A DNA stretch of 64,000 nt from Arthrobacter pascens. GTDB lineage: Bacteria; Actinomycetota; Actinomycetes; Actinomycetales; Micrococcaceae. Position numbers and translations under genes: made by a program. Of the stretch, positions 8,169 to 19,931 are shown in pieces (the first letter of the stretch is position 1; each line of letters opens with the position of its first letter). The stretch covers positions 1,922,001 to 1,986,000 of the forward strand of contig NZ_JAUSXF010000001.1 of assembly GCF_030816475.1 (NCBI RefSeq). The letters run 5' to 3'. Below the pieces are notes generated by a model. The model made no database searches and was not told the origin of the DNA. It was given only the letters and a program-made list of their open reading frames with translations.

Positions 8169-10121
8169 TTACCAGATGCTGACGCGCTCCTCCCGGGGCA
8201 TCCACATCCCGTCCTGTTCGGTCACGCCAAAGGCCTCATGGAACGCGTCCAAGTTCTTGGCGATGGCATTTGTCCTGAATTCATTGGGGGAGTGCGGATC
8301 GGTGGCCAGCCGGCGGATTGCCTCCTCCGTCCGGATCACCTGGCGCCAGCCTGCCGCCCAGGACGCGAAGAAGCGCTGCTGCCCGGTGAGCCCGTCCAGG
8401 ACCTCAGGCTCCTTGCCGTCCAGGCTGATCAGGTAGGCCTTGTATGCGATGGTCAGTCCGCCAAGGTCACCGATGTTCTCGCCCAGCGTCAGCTTGCCGT
8501 TGACGTAATGTCCCGGTGCCGCGTATGGGGAAAGCACGTCGAACTGGGCGACAAGCTTCGCGGTCAGCTCCTCAAACGCCTTCCGGTCCTCCTCGGTCCA
8601 CCAGTTCCGGAGGGCCCCGCCGCCGTCGAACTGTGAGCCCTGGTCGTCAAACCCGTGGCCGATCTCGTGGCCGATGACGGCTCCGATTCCGCCGTAGTTG
8701 ACGGCGTCGTCCGCGTCCGCGGTGAAGAAGGGCGGCTGCAGGATTGCGGCCGGGAAAACGATCTCGTTCAGCATCGGGTGGTAGTAGGCGTTCACTGTCT
8801 GCGGCGTCATCAGCCACTTGTCCAGGTCCACAGGCTTGCCCACCTCGTCGAGGTGGCGGTCGACGTCGGCATTGTGGGCCCGCTCAACGTTCCCCAACAG
8901 GTCGGCGGGGTCGATTTCCACCGCTGAGTAGTCGATCCACTTGTCCGGGTAGCCGATCTTGCCGCGGAACGACTCCAGCTTACGGAGCGCCTCGGCCTTC
9001 GTCTCCTCACCCATCCATTCGAGGCCGGTGATGCTCCGGCGGTACGCCTCAATGAGGTTGTCCACCAGGGTCTTCATACGCGCCTTATGGGATTCCGGGA
9101 AGTGCCGGGAAACGTAGATCTGTCCCACGGCTTCTCCCAGGGCGGCTTCGACGACGCCCACGCCACGCTTCCAGCGGTCCTTGTTTCGGGGCGTGCCGCT
9201 GATGGTGGTGCCGTAGAACGCAAAATTGGCGTCCACGAACGCGGAGGAAAGGTAAGGGGCCGCGGCGCTGATAACCCTCATGGCCAGCCATTCCTGCCAG
9301 ATCCCCAGCGGTTCCGATTCAAGCAGTCCGGCGGCCCCGCTGAAGAAATCAGGAGTGCTGACTACGATTTCCCGGCGCTTGTCCTCGTCGATGCCGGCGG
9401 CCTCGAACCAGGTCCCCAGCAACGGGAACAGCGAAAGGGCTTCGTCCGCCGTCCTGAGGTTGTAGGTCTTCTGCGGATCCCGCAGGGTCACGTTGTCCCA
9501 GTGGTGGGATGCCAGGCCGGTCTCAAGGGCGACCACCCGGCCGGCCGCGGCCTCCGCGTCCTCCAGGCCGGCGAGGGTGAACATGGTCCGCACGTGGTTG
9601 CCGTAAGCCGTGACCATCGGGGCAAATTTCTCTTCCCGGTAGTACGACTCGTCAGGCAATCCCAGCCCGCCCTGGCCGGTGTAGAGGAGGATCCGGTCCG
9701 GGTTCCCGGCGTCCGGCGCCGGGTAGATGTAGAAGAGGCCGCCCACGTCCGCACGGAACAGGCGGCCGGCCAGGGACACCAGGTCGCCAACGGATTTCGT
9801 GGCAAAGACCTCTGCCAGCCGTTCCCTGATCGGCTCCATACCCTTATCTTCGACGGCGGCTTCATCCATGAAGCTGTTGTAGAGGTCCCCGACCTTTCGT
9901 TCTATCCCGCTGGCCGCGGCGCCCTTGCCCGCGGCTTCCTCGATGATGTCCCGGACCGCTATCTCGGCGCCGTCGCGGAGGGCGGTAAACGTTCCTTCAA
10001 GCGGCCGGTCGTCCGGTATCTCGGTGGCCTTGAGCCATGCCCCGTTGACGTGCTGGTACAGGTCATCCTGCGGCCGGACGGTGTGATCAATGTTGGACAG
10101 GTCGATCCCCGAGATGGGCAC
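8169..10121 (-). CDS. M13 family zinc metallopeptidase (neprilysin/PepO-like)
   Basis: Gluzincin of 650 residues, a typical length for bacterial M13 endopeptidases. The catalytic HEIGH motif lies near residue 482 within VIGHEIGHGFDDQG, and ENIGDLGG downstream supplies the third zinc ligand region. The protein ends with a Trp, as is common in the family. No signal peptide is visible, so a cytosolic oligopeptidase role is inferred. The GTG start at 10121 is preceded by AAAGGAG at good spacing. Confidence 0.92.
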   Translation of the reverse strand: MPISGIDLSNIDHTVRPQDDLYQHVNGAWLKATEIPDDRPLEGTFTALRDGAEIAVRDIIEEAAGKGAAASGIERKVGDLYNSFMDEAAVEDKGMEPIRERLAEVFATKSVGDLVSLAGRLFRADVGGLFYIYPAPDAGNPDRILLYTGQGGLGLPDESYYREEKFAPMVTAYGNHVRTMFTLAGLEDAEAAAGRVVALETGLASHHWDNVTLRDPQKTYNLRTADEALSLFPLLGTWFEAAGIDEDKRREIVVSTPDFFSGAAGLLESEPLGIWQEWLAMRVISAAAPYLSSAFVDANFAFYGTTISGTPRNKDRWKRGVGVVEAALGEAVGQIYVSRHFPESHKARMKTLVDNLIEAYRRSITGLEWMGEETKAEALRKLESFRGKIGYPDKWIDYSAVEIDPADLLGNVERAHNADVDRHLDEVGKPVDLDKWLMTPQTVNAYYHPMLNEIVFPAAILQPPFFTADADDAVNYGGIGAVIGHEIGHGFDDQGSQFDGGGALRNWWTEEDRKAFEELTAKLVAQFDVLSPYAAPGHYVNGKLTLGENIGDLGGLTIAYKAYLISLDGKEPEVLDGLTGQQRFFASWAAGWRQVIRTEEAIRRLATDPHSPNEFRTNAIAKNLDAFHEAFGVTEQDGMWMPREERVSIW

Positions 10122-10235
10122 GGAAGCTCCTTTGAGATGAAGGCCGCGGCCGGCGCTTGCACCGCTGCGGCGTCTGCATGATGGACGTTAGGGACGGTAG
10201 TGCTCTTTCATCTTACGCACCCGTGTTACTCTCAA

Positions 10236-12115
<1,880 letters not shown>

Positions 12116-12123
12116 TGCGGGAT

Positions 12124-12152
12124 GTTGCGCGCCGGGCTTCCCGGCGCGCAAC
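12124..12152 (+). terminator. Hairpin after leuA
   Basis: GTTGCGCGCCGGG and CCCGGCGCGCAAC form a perfect 13-bp stem with a three-base loop, nine bases after the leuA stop. There is no T-run, so it may be a weak terminator or a 3'-end stabilising structure before recO. Confidence 0.55.
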
Positions 12153-12203
12153 GCCCGTCCGGACGGATGATCACCTTTCCCGAAGGCAGTGCGAAGATTA
12201 ACC

Positions 12204-12956
12204 GTGGTCCAACCATCATTTTCCGCCCGCGCATACCGGGATGACGCCGTCGTGCTCCGCACCCACAAACTGGGCGAGGCAGACCGCATCATCACGCTGT
12301 TGACCAAGCACCACGGGCAGGTCCGGGCTGTCGCCAAGGGCGTCCGGCGGACCACCAGCCGGTTTGGCGCGCGGCTGGAGCCGTTTATGGTCGCTGACCT
12401 TCAGCTGGTGTCCGGAAGGACCCTGGACATCGTCACGCAGGCTGTCGCCAAGGGCGCCTACGGCGGCAACATTGCCGCCGACTACGGCCGGTACACCGTG
12501 GCGGCGGCGATGACGGAGACCGCCGAAAAACTCACCGACGTTGACGGCGAAGCCGGTACCGCCCAATACAACCTCCTAGTGGGTGCACTGGCATCCCTGA
12601 GCCGGGACGAACACACGCCTGGCCTGATCCTCGATTCTTATCTCCTGCGTGCCCTGGCCACCGGCGGCTGGGCGCCAAGCTTCACTGACTGTGCGCGGTG
12701 CAGCAGGCCCGGCCCGCATACAGCTTTCTCGGCGCCGCTCGGAGGTATCGTCTGCGGTGACTGCCGTCCGCCGGGTTCGCCCGCCCCTGCTGCCGGGACT
12801 GTGATTCTGCTCGGTGCGCTGCTGACGGGGGACTGGCCGACGGCGGACGCATCCTTGGCGGTGCATCAGCGGGAAGCTGCCGGGCTGGTCGCGGCTTACT
12901 TGCAATGGCACCTGGAGCGTGTCCTGAAATCACTCAAACATGTGGAGCGTAACTGA
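12204..12956 (+). CDS. recO: DNA repair protein RecO
   Basis: Recombination mediator that helps load RecA in the RecF pathway. It has an N-terminal OB fold ([23 protein letters not shown]) and a Zn site made by C-x2-C in CARCSRP and C-x2-C in CGDC, about 25 residues apart. I use GTG at 12204 because GAAGA lies six bases upstream. The in-frame GTG at 12189 has its AAGG only two bases away. It is followed almost at once by uppS, a common pairing in this group. Confidence 0.93.
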   Translation: MVQPSFSARAYRDDAVVLRTHKLGEADRIITLLTKHHGQVRAVAKGVRRTTSRFGARLEPFMVADLQLVSGRTLDIVTQAVAKGAYGGNIAADYGRYTVAAAMTETAEKLTDVDGEAGTAQYNLLVGALASLSRDEHTPGLILDSYLLRALATGGWAPSFTDCARCSRPGPHTAFSAPLGGIVCGDCRPPGSPAPAAGTVILLGALLTGDWPTADASLAVHQREAAGLVAAYLQWHLERVLKSLKHVERN

Positions 12957-12958
12957 CA

Positions 12959-13795
12959 GTGGCCCTGGGAAAAAAGAACAGCACGTCGAGGCGGACCACT
13001 CCTGTGGTGGCCCCTTATCCGCATCCGTCCGGCGCGGTGGCACCTGTCATCCCCGCCGAATTCATTCCCCGGCACGTCGCCATCGTGATGGACGGCAACG
13101 GACGCTGGGCCAACCAGCGCGGGCTGCCAAGGATTGAGGGTCACAAGGCCGGCGAGCCCGCGCTGCTGGATGTCATGGCAGGGGCCATTGAGCTCGGGAT
13201 CGAGTACGTCAGCGTTTACGCCTTTTCCACAGAGAACTGGCGGCGGTCACCTGAAGAGGTCCGCTTCCTGATGGGATTTAACAAGGACGTGCTGCGCCGG
13301 CAGCGGAACCAGCTTGATGAATGGGGCGTGCGCGTACGGTGGTCCGGCCGGCGGCCCAGGCTGTGGGGCTCCGTGATCCGGGAGCTGGAGGATGCTGAGG
13401 AGTTCACGGCCGGCAACAGCACCTGCACGTTGACCATGTGTGTTAATTACGGAGGCCGCGCGGAAATCACCGACGCCGTCTCTGCCATCGCCGCGGAGGT
13501 TGCTGCGGGCAGGCTCAGGCCCGGGGCCATCACCGAAAAGACCATCCAGAAGTACCTGGACGAGCCGGACCTGCCGGATGTGGACCTCTTCCTGCGCAGC
13601 TCGGGGGAACAGCGGCTGTCCAACTTCCTGCTCTGGCAGTCTGCCTACGCCGAGTTTGTCTTCATGGACACGCTCTGGCCCGATGTGGACCGCCGGACGC
13701 TGTGGAATGCAGTGGAAATCTATGCCCGGCGGGACCGGCGCTACGGCGGTGCGGTGGATGCCGCGCCGTCGTCCCAGGCCCCCGGGTCTGCGTAG
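12959..13795 (+). CDS. uppS: Isoprenyl (undecaprenyl/decaprenyl) diphosphate synthase
   Basis: cis-Prenyltransferase that adds isopentenyl units to make the C50/C55 lipid carrier for cell-wall synthesis. The conserved [13 protein letters not shown] motif (catalytic Asp) and [12 protein letters not shown] are present, as is the [15 protein letters not shown] region near the C-terminus. At 278 residues it has the longer N-terminus usual in actinobacteria. The GTG start follows recO by two bases. Its 3' end overlaps the opposite-strand hydrolase gene by 55 bases. Confidence 0.94.
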   Translation: MALGKKNSTSRRTTPVVAPYPHPSGAVAPVIPAEFIPRHVAIVMDGNGRWANQRGLPRIEGHKAGEPALLDVMAGAIELGIEYVSVYAFSTENWRRSPEEVRFLMGFNKDVLRRQRNQLDEWGVRVRWSGRRPRLWGSVIRELEDAEEFTAGNSTCTLTMCVNYGGRAEITDAVSAIAAEVAAGRLRPGAITEKTIQKYLDEPDLPDVDLFLRSSGEQRLSNFLLWQSAYAEFVFMDTLWPDVDRRTLWNAVEIYARRDRRYGGAVDAAPSSQAPGSA

Positions 13796-14805
13796 CCGCG
13801 CAGCCACCGGGTCAGCCTGGCATAGGCGTCGGCGCGCACTTTCGACGGTGAGAGGAAGACGTCGTGCAACGCGCCGTCGATCCTTTCCACTGTCACCGTA
13901 CGGCCCAGGGTCAGGGCCCGGAGCGCGATGGTGTTGACGTCAAGGACAGCGTCTGTCCGGCGCATTTCTTCTGACCAGAACGGGCCGTTCGCGCTGCCCC
14001 GCGACAGCAGGACCAGGATGGGGATCTCGATGCCCAGCCCGCGTGCCACTTTCGCCTGGCCGGACAGCACCGCGCTCAGCCATCCTGCACGCAGCGGGAA
14101 AGCCATGGGCGGCCTGAAGCGGTCGTCAAGGGCCCACTCGCCTTCTGCCGAGCTGCTGATAGTCCGCCAGTAGAAACCCCGCTCGGGAAGGCGGATAACT
14201 GCCTCAGGGCGGAAGCGTGCCACGGGACCCACCATCTTGGATGCTGCCCGCCGCACCAGCGCACTGCCATGCATTTCCAGCCAGGGACTGTTCAGTACCA
14301 GCTGCGAGGCGACGCCGGCATGCCTGCCCGCCCACAGGGCCGCCACGAGACCGCCGGTCGAATGGCCCATCAGAATGAGCAGAGGTGCTTGGCCCGGCGG
14401 TGACGCGCTGTCCGCAGCATCCAGGTCCGCGCTCTTCGGGAGGCGGCGGTCCGCTCCGAGGATGCCGATTGCCTTGCTGATCTCGGCGTCGTAGTCAGCC
14501 AGGTCCGCCACGTAGCCACCAGGAGAGTCCGTGCGCAGGCTCCGGCCGTGGTTGTGCATGTCCAGTGCGTAGAACTCGTAGCCGTTGCGCGTCCAGAACT
14601 TCGCCAGGTCCACGTTGAAGAAGTAATCGCTCCAGCCGTGGAGGAACAGGACAGTCCGACGACGTCGTCCGGCACTTGGCAGGGGATCCTCCGCGGGCAT
14701 CCGGAAGCGAACCAGCGTGGCAGTGCGCTGCACTCCGTCCGCACCCGACGCCTGGAACGTGCACGCCTCGAACCCCTCGCCGAGGATGTCCGGCTCCCAC
14801 TTCAT
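13741..14805 (-). CDS. Alpha/beta hydrolase, lysophospholipase-like
   Basis: Serine hydrolase of 354 residues resembling monoglyceride lipase/lysophospholipase (Hydrolase_4) proteins. FLHGWSDYF supplies the oxyanion-side HG motif, MGHSTGG the nucleophile elbow Ser, and the His is likely in GALHDVFLS. No signal peptide or membrane anchor is seen. The substrate is unknown; a lipid or ester is inferred. The last 18 codons overlap the 3' end of uppS on the other strand. Confidence 0.85.
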   Translation of the reverse strand: MKWEPDILGEGFEACTFQASGADGVQRTATLVRFRMPAEDPLPSAGRRRRTVLFLHGWSDYFFNVDLAKFWTRNGYEFYALDMHNHGRSLRTDSPGGYVADLADYDAEISKAIGILGADRRLPKSADLDAADSASPPGQAPLLILMGHSTGGLVAALWAGRHAGVASQLVLNSPWLEMHGSALVRRAASKMVGPVARFRPEAVIRLPERGFYWRTISSSAEGEWALDDRFRPPMAFPLRAGWLSAVLSGQAKVARGLGIEIPILVLLSRGSANGPFWSEEMRRTDAVLDVNTIALRALTLGRTVTVERIDGALHDVFLSPSKVRADAYARLTRWLRGYADPGAWDDGAASTAPP

Positions 14806-14908
14806 GGGTTCATGCTAGTCCGGCCGATCTGTACCTGCGTATGATCCCGCAGGCTGGCTTGTTGCGCCCTGGTTTGGTCTGTACCGCTCAAGACGGAAAA
14901 CTAGGGGC

Positions 14909-15979
14909 ATGCGCGTATATCCCACATTCTTCAGGCTGGCCTTTTCATGGATGGACGCCGAGCGCGCCCACAAGATCGGATTCTCGGGAATCAGGCTTGC
15001 CCATGCCACCCGAGCCACCCGGATCCTGCAGAAATTCACAGCGCCTGCCCCGTCCCTGCAGACCACCGCCTTCGGCGTGACGTTCCCGTCCCCTTTCGGC
15101 CTGGCGGCGGGCTTTGATAAGGAAGGCCACGGAATCGAGGCCCTCACTGAACTTGGCTTCGGGCACGTCGAAGTGGGAACCATCACCGGTCAGCGCCAGC
15201 CGGGGAACGAGAAGCCGCGCCTCTTCAGGCTGGTCCAGGACCGCGCAGTGATCAACCGGATGGGCTTCAACAACGACGGTGCGGCAGCGGTCGAGCCCAG
15301 GCTCAAGGCCGCCCGTGCCGCCCTCCAGCGGCGGCACCCCGGTGTGCGTCCGGTCATCGGCGTGAATATCGGCAAGAGCAAGGTGGTTGAACTCGAAGAC
15401 GCCGTGGCTGATTACCTCATCAGTGCCCGGAGCCTTGCGCCTGCCGCCGACTACCTGGTGGTCAACGTGAGCTCGCCCAATACCCCCGGACTGCGCCTGC
15501 TCCAGGATGTTCAGACCCTCCGCCCGCTGCTGACCGCGGTGGGGGCGGAGGCAGACAGGTCCGCCGGGAGGCATGTTCCCCTGCTCGTCAAAATCGCCCC
15601 TGATCTCAGTGACGAGGACATCGACGACGTCGCACGGCTGGCGCTGGACCTTCACCTGGACGGCATCATCGCCACCAATACCACCATTGGACGGACCGGG
15701 CTCAGCTCCCCGGCGGAAGCGATCGAAAAGTGCGGCCCCGGCGGCTTGTCAGGTGCCCCGCTGAAGCAGCGCTCCCTCGAGGTCCTCCGCCGGCTAAAGG
15801 CTGCCACAGGGGATGCCCTCGCCCTGGTGTCCGTTGGCGGCGTGGAGAACGCCCGGGATGTGCAGGAACGGCTGGATGCGGGAGCCACGCTGGTCCAGGG
15901 CTACACGGCGTTCCTGTACGAAGGCCCGTTCTGGGCAGCCGGGATCAACCGGCAGTTGGCGAAGGACCGGCAGCGCTGA
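14909..15979 (+). CDS. pyrD: Quinone-dependent dihydroorotate dehydrogenase (class 2)
   Basis: Membrane-associated flavoenzyme of pyrimidine synthesis that oxidises dihydroorotate to orotate and passes electrons to quinone. The 356-residue length and N-terminal helical extension (FFRLAFSWMDAERAH) mark the class 2 type. The FMN-binding region SPFGLAAGFDKEG, the NVSSPNTPGLR segment with the catalytic Ser, and VSVGGVENARD are present. It is monocistronic and closed by a strong terminator. Confidence 0.96.
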   Translation: MRVYPTFFRLAFSWMDAERAHKIGFSGIRLAHATRATRILQKFTAPAPSLQTTAFGVTFPSPFGLAAGFDKEGHGIEALTELGFGHVEVGTITGQRQPGNEKPRLFRLVQDRAVINRMGFNNDGAAAVEPRLKAARAALQRRHPGVRPVIGVNIGKSKVVELEDAVADYLISARSLAPAADYLVVNVSSPNTPGLRLLQDVQTLRPLLTAVGAEADRSAGRHVPLLVKIAPDLSDEDIDDVARLALDLHLDGIIATNTTIGRTGLSSPAEAIEKCGPGGLSGAPLKQRSLEVLRRLKAATGDALALVSVGGVENARDVQERLDAGATLVQGYTAFLYEGPFWAAGINRQLAKDRQR

Positions 15980-15994
15980 CAGCCGGCAGAAGAC

Positions 15995-16025
15995 AAAACC
16001 CCGGCGGTTCTACCGCCGGGGTTTT
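15995..16025. terminator. Bidirectional Rho-independent terminator after pyrD
   Basis: AAAACCCCGGCGG and CCGCCGGGGTTTT form a perfect 13-bp stem around a TTCTA loop. It lies between the convergent pyrD and DUF3043 genes and has A/T flanks on both sides, so it can serve both. Confidence 0.9.
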
Positions 16026-16071
16026 GTTGTCAGAAATCATGAACCGCAGTGGAGGTTCAGCAACGGAACAG

Positions 16072-16674
16072 TCAGGCGGGGTAGTCTCCGCGCTTGACGA
16101 GAGGCTTGGGCAGCCTCAGCTTGCGGAACTGCAGGGACCGCATGGAGCCGTACCAGACGGTGCCGCGCTCAACTTCGCCGAACTTCTCCGTCAGCCTCTT
16201 GCGGAGTTGGCGGGACAGGATGAACACATCCACGAATACGGCGAGGAACATCACCCAGAAGCCGCCCAGGACGTAGATCATCTGTTCGCTGGAAGCAGGC
16301 ACCAGGAGCGAGATGATGACAAAGACGAGTGCTCCGAACATTAGGTACTCGCCAAGGCTGAAGCGGGCGTCCACGTAGTCGCGGGCGAACCGTTTCTGGG
16401 GTCCCTTGTCCCGGAGCGGCAGGAACTTTTCGTCGCCGGTATCCAGGGCCTGGCGCATTTTCAGCCGCTGGTCCTGGATGGCCTGACGTTCCGCCACTTT
16501 GGAAGCCTTGCGGTCCTCCGGCACCAGCGGGCGCTTGCGGGCGGCCTCCTGCGCTTTGCGCTTGGGTGTGGGCGCGCCCTTACCTGCTGCCGCATCCTGC
16601 CGGGCGGCGGCTTCAGCGGCCAGCTGGTCTATTGATTCCTGCGCCGATGGCGCTTCCTTTTTACGTCCGAACAC
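16072..16674 (-). CDS. DUF3043 family membrane protein
   Basis: Conserved actinobacterial protein of 200 residues and unknown function. It has an Ala/Lys/Arg-rich N-terminal half starting MFGRKKEAP, a conserved RDYVDARFSLGEYLMF segment, then two hydrophobic helices (about 112-130 and 135-155) and a basic C-terminus. It sits divergent to the M20 dipeptidase gene, its usual neighbour. Confidence 0.88.
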   Translation of the reverse strand: MFGRKKEAPSAQESIDQLAAEAAARQDAAAGKGAPTPKRKAQEAARKRPLVPEDRKASKVAERQAIQDQRLKMRQALDTGDEKFLPLRDKGPQKRFARDYVDARFSLGEYLMFGALVFVIISLLVPASSEQMIYVLGGFWVMFLAVFVDVFILSRQLRKRLTEKFGEVERGTVWYGSMRSLQFRKLRLPKPLVKRGDYPA

Positions 16675-16837
16675 CTGAACAGAATACCTTGCGGCGCGGC
16701 CCGCCCCTGCCTGGCTGCTGACCGCGACGCCGGTGCCTGCGGCCCGGCAGGGCGCTCAGGAATTTCGACGCCGCGAACGCGGCCGCGTCCGGCACCCGCG
16801 GATGCCACAGCAATGATGCGCAGGTATTGTTTTCGCC

Positions 16838-18283
16838 ATGACGTCAACGCCAGCGGCAACCCCTCACAACTCCGGCAACCAACAGGCCAGCGGCTCCGCG
16901 GGCGCCGTCGACGCGCAGGGGCTTCGGAGCGCAATCGACAGGTCTTTCGGCGCCACGCTTGTTCAGCTCGGGGAACTCGTCGCCGTTCCAGGCATAGCCT
17001 GGCCGAGTTTCGATCCCGCTCCGCTGGAGCGCAGCGCCCAGGCCGTGGCCGACCTCCTTCGCAATGCCGGTGTGGACGATGTGCAGATTCTGCGGTCTGA
17101 CAAGGCGGACGGCACCCCGGGCGGCCCAGCCGTCGTCGCGCGCCGGAAGGCAGCCGACGGGAAGCCGACCATACTGCTGTACGCCCACCATGACGTCCAG
17201 CCGCCTGGCGATCCTGCGCTCTGGAAGACGGAGCCGTTCGCCGCCGTGGAAAAAGACGGAAGGCTCTATGGGCGCGGCGCGGCGGACGACAAGGCCGGAA
17301 TCATGGCCCATGTTGCCGCCTACTCCGCGGTGGCGGAAGTCCTCGGCCAGGAACTCGGCCTTGGCGTGACCTTCTTCTTTGAAGGGGAGGAGGAAGCGGG
17401 GTCGCCGACATTCCGCTCCTTCCTGGAAGCACACCGCGAGCTGCTCCGCGCCGACGTAATCGTTGTGGCAGACTCCAGTAACTGGAAAGTAGGTGTTCCG
17501 GCGCTGACCACGAGCCTCCGCGGCCTGGTGGACGGGACCTTCGAGGTACGGGTGCTGGACCATGCCGTCCATTCGGGCATGTACGGCGGCCCCGTGCTGG
17601 ACGCGCCTACTCTGCTGTCACGGCTGATTGCCACCCTGCATGATGCCGAGGGAAACGTGGCCATCCCAGGCCTGCTGTCCAGCGACGACGTCAGTGTGGA
17701 TCTGACCGAAGCGGAGTACCGTGCGGATGCCTCTGTGCTCGACGGCGTCCGGCTCGCCGGATCAGGGACTATCGCTTCCCGCCTCTGGACCAAGCCTGCC
17801 CTCTCAATCATCGGCATTGATGCTCCGTCCGTGGACGTTGCATCAAATACGCTGCTGCCACGGGCCCGGGCCAAGTTCAGCCTGCGCCTGGCCCCCGGGC
17901 AAGTGCCTTCGGAGGCAATGGAAGCCGTGCGCCAGCATGTTGAAGCCAATGCGCCGTTCGGCGCGACGGTGGTGTTCACGCCCGGAGAAAGTGGTAGCTC
18001 CTTCCTCACCGACACGTCCTCGAAAGCTGCTTCGCTCGCGCTATGGGCGCTGGGGGAGGCGTGGGGCGTGCCGGCAGTTGAGATGGGAATTGGCGGCTCG
18101 ATTCCGTTCATCGCCGACCTCACCGAGATCTATCCCGACGTGCAGATCCTTGTGACGGGAGTCGAGGATCCCGATTCCCGCGCGCATAGTGCTAACGAGT
18201 CCCTCCACATCGAGGACTTCCGCAACGCCGTCGTGGCCGAAGCCCTGCTGCTCGCCAGGTTGAACGCTGAGGGCCTGGGCTGA
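16838..18283 (+). CDS. M20 family dipeptidase / metallohydrolase
   Basis: Zinc-dependent dipeptidase of the M20 (CNDP-like) family, 481 residues. The first metal-ligand region is LYAHHDVQP, followed by GRGAADDKAG (bridging Asp) and FEGEEEAGS (catalytic Glu and next ligand). The dimerisation/lid domain is inserted around residues 230-350. The family cleaves dipeptides or similar amides; the exact substrate is unknown. The start ATG follows a Ser/Thr/Ala-rich upstream stretch without a strong ribosome-binding site. Confidence 0.9.
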   Translation: MTSTPAATPHNSGNQQASGSAGAVDAQGLRSAIDRSFGATLVQLGELVAVPGIAWPSFDPAPLERSAQAVADLLRNAGVDDVQILRSDKADGTPGGPAVVARRKAADGKPTILLYAHHDVQPPGDPALWKTEPFAAVEKDGRLYGRGAADDKAGIMAHVAAYSAVAEVLGQELGLGVTFFFEGEEEAGSPTFRSFLEAHRELLRADVIVVADSSNWKVGVPALTTSLRGLVDGTFEVRVLDHAVHSGMYGGPVLDAPTLLSRLIATLHDAEGNVAIPGLLSSDDVSVDLTEAEYRADASVLDGVRLAGSGTIASRLWTKPALSIIGIDAPSVDVASNTLLPRARAKFSLRLAPGQVPSEAMEAVRQHVEANAPFGATVVFTPGESGSSFLTDTSSKAASLALWALGEAWGVPAVEMGIGGSIPFIADLTEIYPDVQILVTGVEDPDSRAHSANESLHIEDFRNAVVAEALLLARLNAEGLG

Positions 18284-18472
18284 ACTGTGTCGCTGGCAGG
18301 CCGATGTACGGCACACACCGGCAGGGAACAAGTACAGGGTCCGCATGGTTACGTTTGGAGTTAGAGCTATGCGTCTGACCGACGTAGCATGTAGCTATAG
18401 CCCGCACCGTTTCCGTAGGGGTAGGCACCGCTCGCGCGGGGCCGCCAGGACCATCCTAAGAAGGTAGGCCAA

Positions 18473-18862
18473 ATGAGCACCGCAACCAATGAGAACAGCA
18501 CTCAAACCACCAGCGCCGGCAGCGACGAACTGGCTGCCCACGAGGTCAAGCTGACCGACGTTGCCGCCGGCAAGGTGCGCAGCCTTCTCGAGCAGGAAGG
18601 CCGGACTGACCTCCGCCTCCGCGTCGCCGTGCAGCCGGGCGGCTGCTCGGGCCTGATCTACCAGCTCTACTTCGACGAGCGGCTCCTTGACGGGGATGCT
18701 GTCAGGGATTATGACGGCGTCGAAGTTGTCGTGGACAAAATGAGCGTGCCCTATCTCAGCGGCGCGAGCATCGACTTCGAGGACACCATCTCGAAGCAGG
18801 GCTTCACTATCGACAACCCGAACGCTGGCGGCTCCTGCGCCTGTGGAGATTCCTTCCACTGA
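18473..18862 (+). CDS. erpA: HesB/IscA/ErpA-type iron-sulfur insertion protein
   Basis: A-type Fe-S carrier of 129 residues that delivers clusters to target proteins. The three conserved cysteines are in GGCSG and the C-terminal SCACGDSFH. AAGAAGG stands before the ATG. It lies just upstream of the cytochrome oxidase genes, as in other actinobacteria, but a long hairpin separates it from ctaC. Which A-type subclass it belongs to cannot be told from the sequence alone. Confidence 0.9.
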   Translation: MSTATNENSTQTTSAGSDELAAHEVKLTDVAAGKVRSLLEQEGRTDLRLRVAVQPGGCSGLIYQLYFDERLLDGDAVRDYDGVEVVVDKMSVPYLSGASIDFEDTISKQGFTIDNPNAGGSCACGDSFH

Positions 18863-18863
18863 T

Positions 18864-18952
18864 CCGGACTTTTCGCCCGGTGTCGGCGCCGCGGTTCCTG
18901 TCATTCAAAACGGCACGGAACCGCGGCGCCGACATGTGGGCGAAATGTCCGG
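18864..18952. terminator. Long composite hairpin between erpA and ctaC
   Basis: TGTCGGCGCCGCGGTTCC (18881-18898) is an exact inverted match to 18917-18934. The stem is extended outward by TTTCGCCC (18871-18878) with GGGCGAAA (18938-18945) and by CCGGAC (18864-18869) with GTCCGG (18947-18952). That gives 32 paired bases with only small internal loops and an 18-base apical loop. There is no T-tract, so termination is inferred; an RNA-processing or stability role is also possible. Confidence 0.6.
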
Positions 18953-19048
18953 GGGACCGGTAAGCTCTACACCGAGTAGTAAAACTTTTAGTGTGCCCGG
19001 AAAGCCAACGGCTGCCCGGACAACAGCAACAAGTAGGAAGGGCCGTCT

Positions 19049-19921
19049 GTGAGTTCGCAGAACCGAACCGGCAGCCGACGCAAAACGATCACCTCGATCT
19101 CAGGCTTGGCAGTTGCCGGCGCGTTGGTTTTGACTGGATGTTCGCCAGAGGTAGAGAAGGGGTGGCTGCCCACCGAGCGGGGCACCACCAGTAACACTGA
19201 CCGCATCATGGACCTCTGGGTCAACTCATGGATTGCCGCACTTGTTGTGGGCATCATTACCTGGGGTTTGATCGTCTGGTGCATTGTTGCCTACCGTCGC
19301 CGCAAGGGAACCGTTGGTTTTCCCAAGCAAACGAGCTTCAATCTCCCGCTTGAGGTCTTTTACCTGACCATCCCGCTGTTCATGGTGCTGGTGTTCTTCT
19401 ACTTCACCGACCGCGACCAGCAGGCCATCGATGACCGCTCCAAGCCGGCCGACGTCGTCGTTGACGTCCGCGGCAAGCAGTGGGCATGGGACTTCAACTA
19501 CAAGTCCGGCAACGTCATCTCCGAAGACGTCCACGAAGCAGGCGTCCAGGCGCACCTGACAGGCAATGCCGTGGACAAGGACAAGCTGCCCACGCTGTAC
19601 CTGCCCGTCGGAAAGTCCGTTGACCTGGAGCTGAACTCACGCGACGTGATTCACTCCTTCTGGGTTCCGGCCTTCCTGCAGAAGCGCGACATGATTCCGG
19701 GCAAGACCAACTACATCAGGTTCACCCCCACCAAAGAGGGGACCTATGACGGCAAGTGCGCTGAACTCTGCGGCGAATACCACTCCGAAATGCTGTTCCG
19801 CGTCAAGGTGGTGTCGGAGTCTGAATTCCAGGCCCACATCAAGGACCTGCGCGACTCAGGCAATACGGGGCTCCTCGGCGAAGAGTATGACCGCAACCCG
19901 AACCTGAACGAAATAAAGTAA
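19049..19921 (+). CDS. ctaC: Cytochrome c oxidase subunit II (aa3)
   Basis: CuA-bearing subunit that takes electrons from the bcc complex. It has a lipoprotein-type N-terminus with lipobox LVLTGC (Cys31) and two transmembrane helices (about 60-82 and 103-120). CuA ligands are visible as His202, Cys237, Cys241, His245 and Met248 ([12 protein letters not shown]). GTG start with AGGAAGGG in front. It begins the ctaC-ctaD-ctaF operon. Confidence 0.97.
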   Translation: MSSQNRTGSRRKTITSISGLAVAGALVLTGCSPEVEKGWLPTERGTTSNTDRIMDLWVNSWIAALVVGIITWGLIVWCIVAYRRRKGTVGFPKQTSFNLPLEVFYLTIPLFMVLVFFYFTDRDQQAIDDRSKPADVVVDVRGKQWAWDFNYKSGNVISEDVHEAGVQAHLTGNAVDKDKLPTLYLPVGKSVDLELNSRDVIHSFWVPAFLQKRDMIPGKTNYIRFTPTKEGTYDGKCAELCGEYHSEMLFRVKVVSESEFQAHIKDLRDSGNTGLLGEEYDRNPNLNEIK

Positions 19922-19931
19922 GGGGAGCGAC

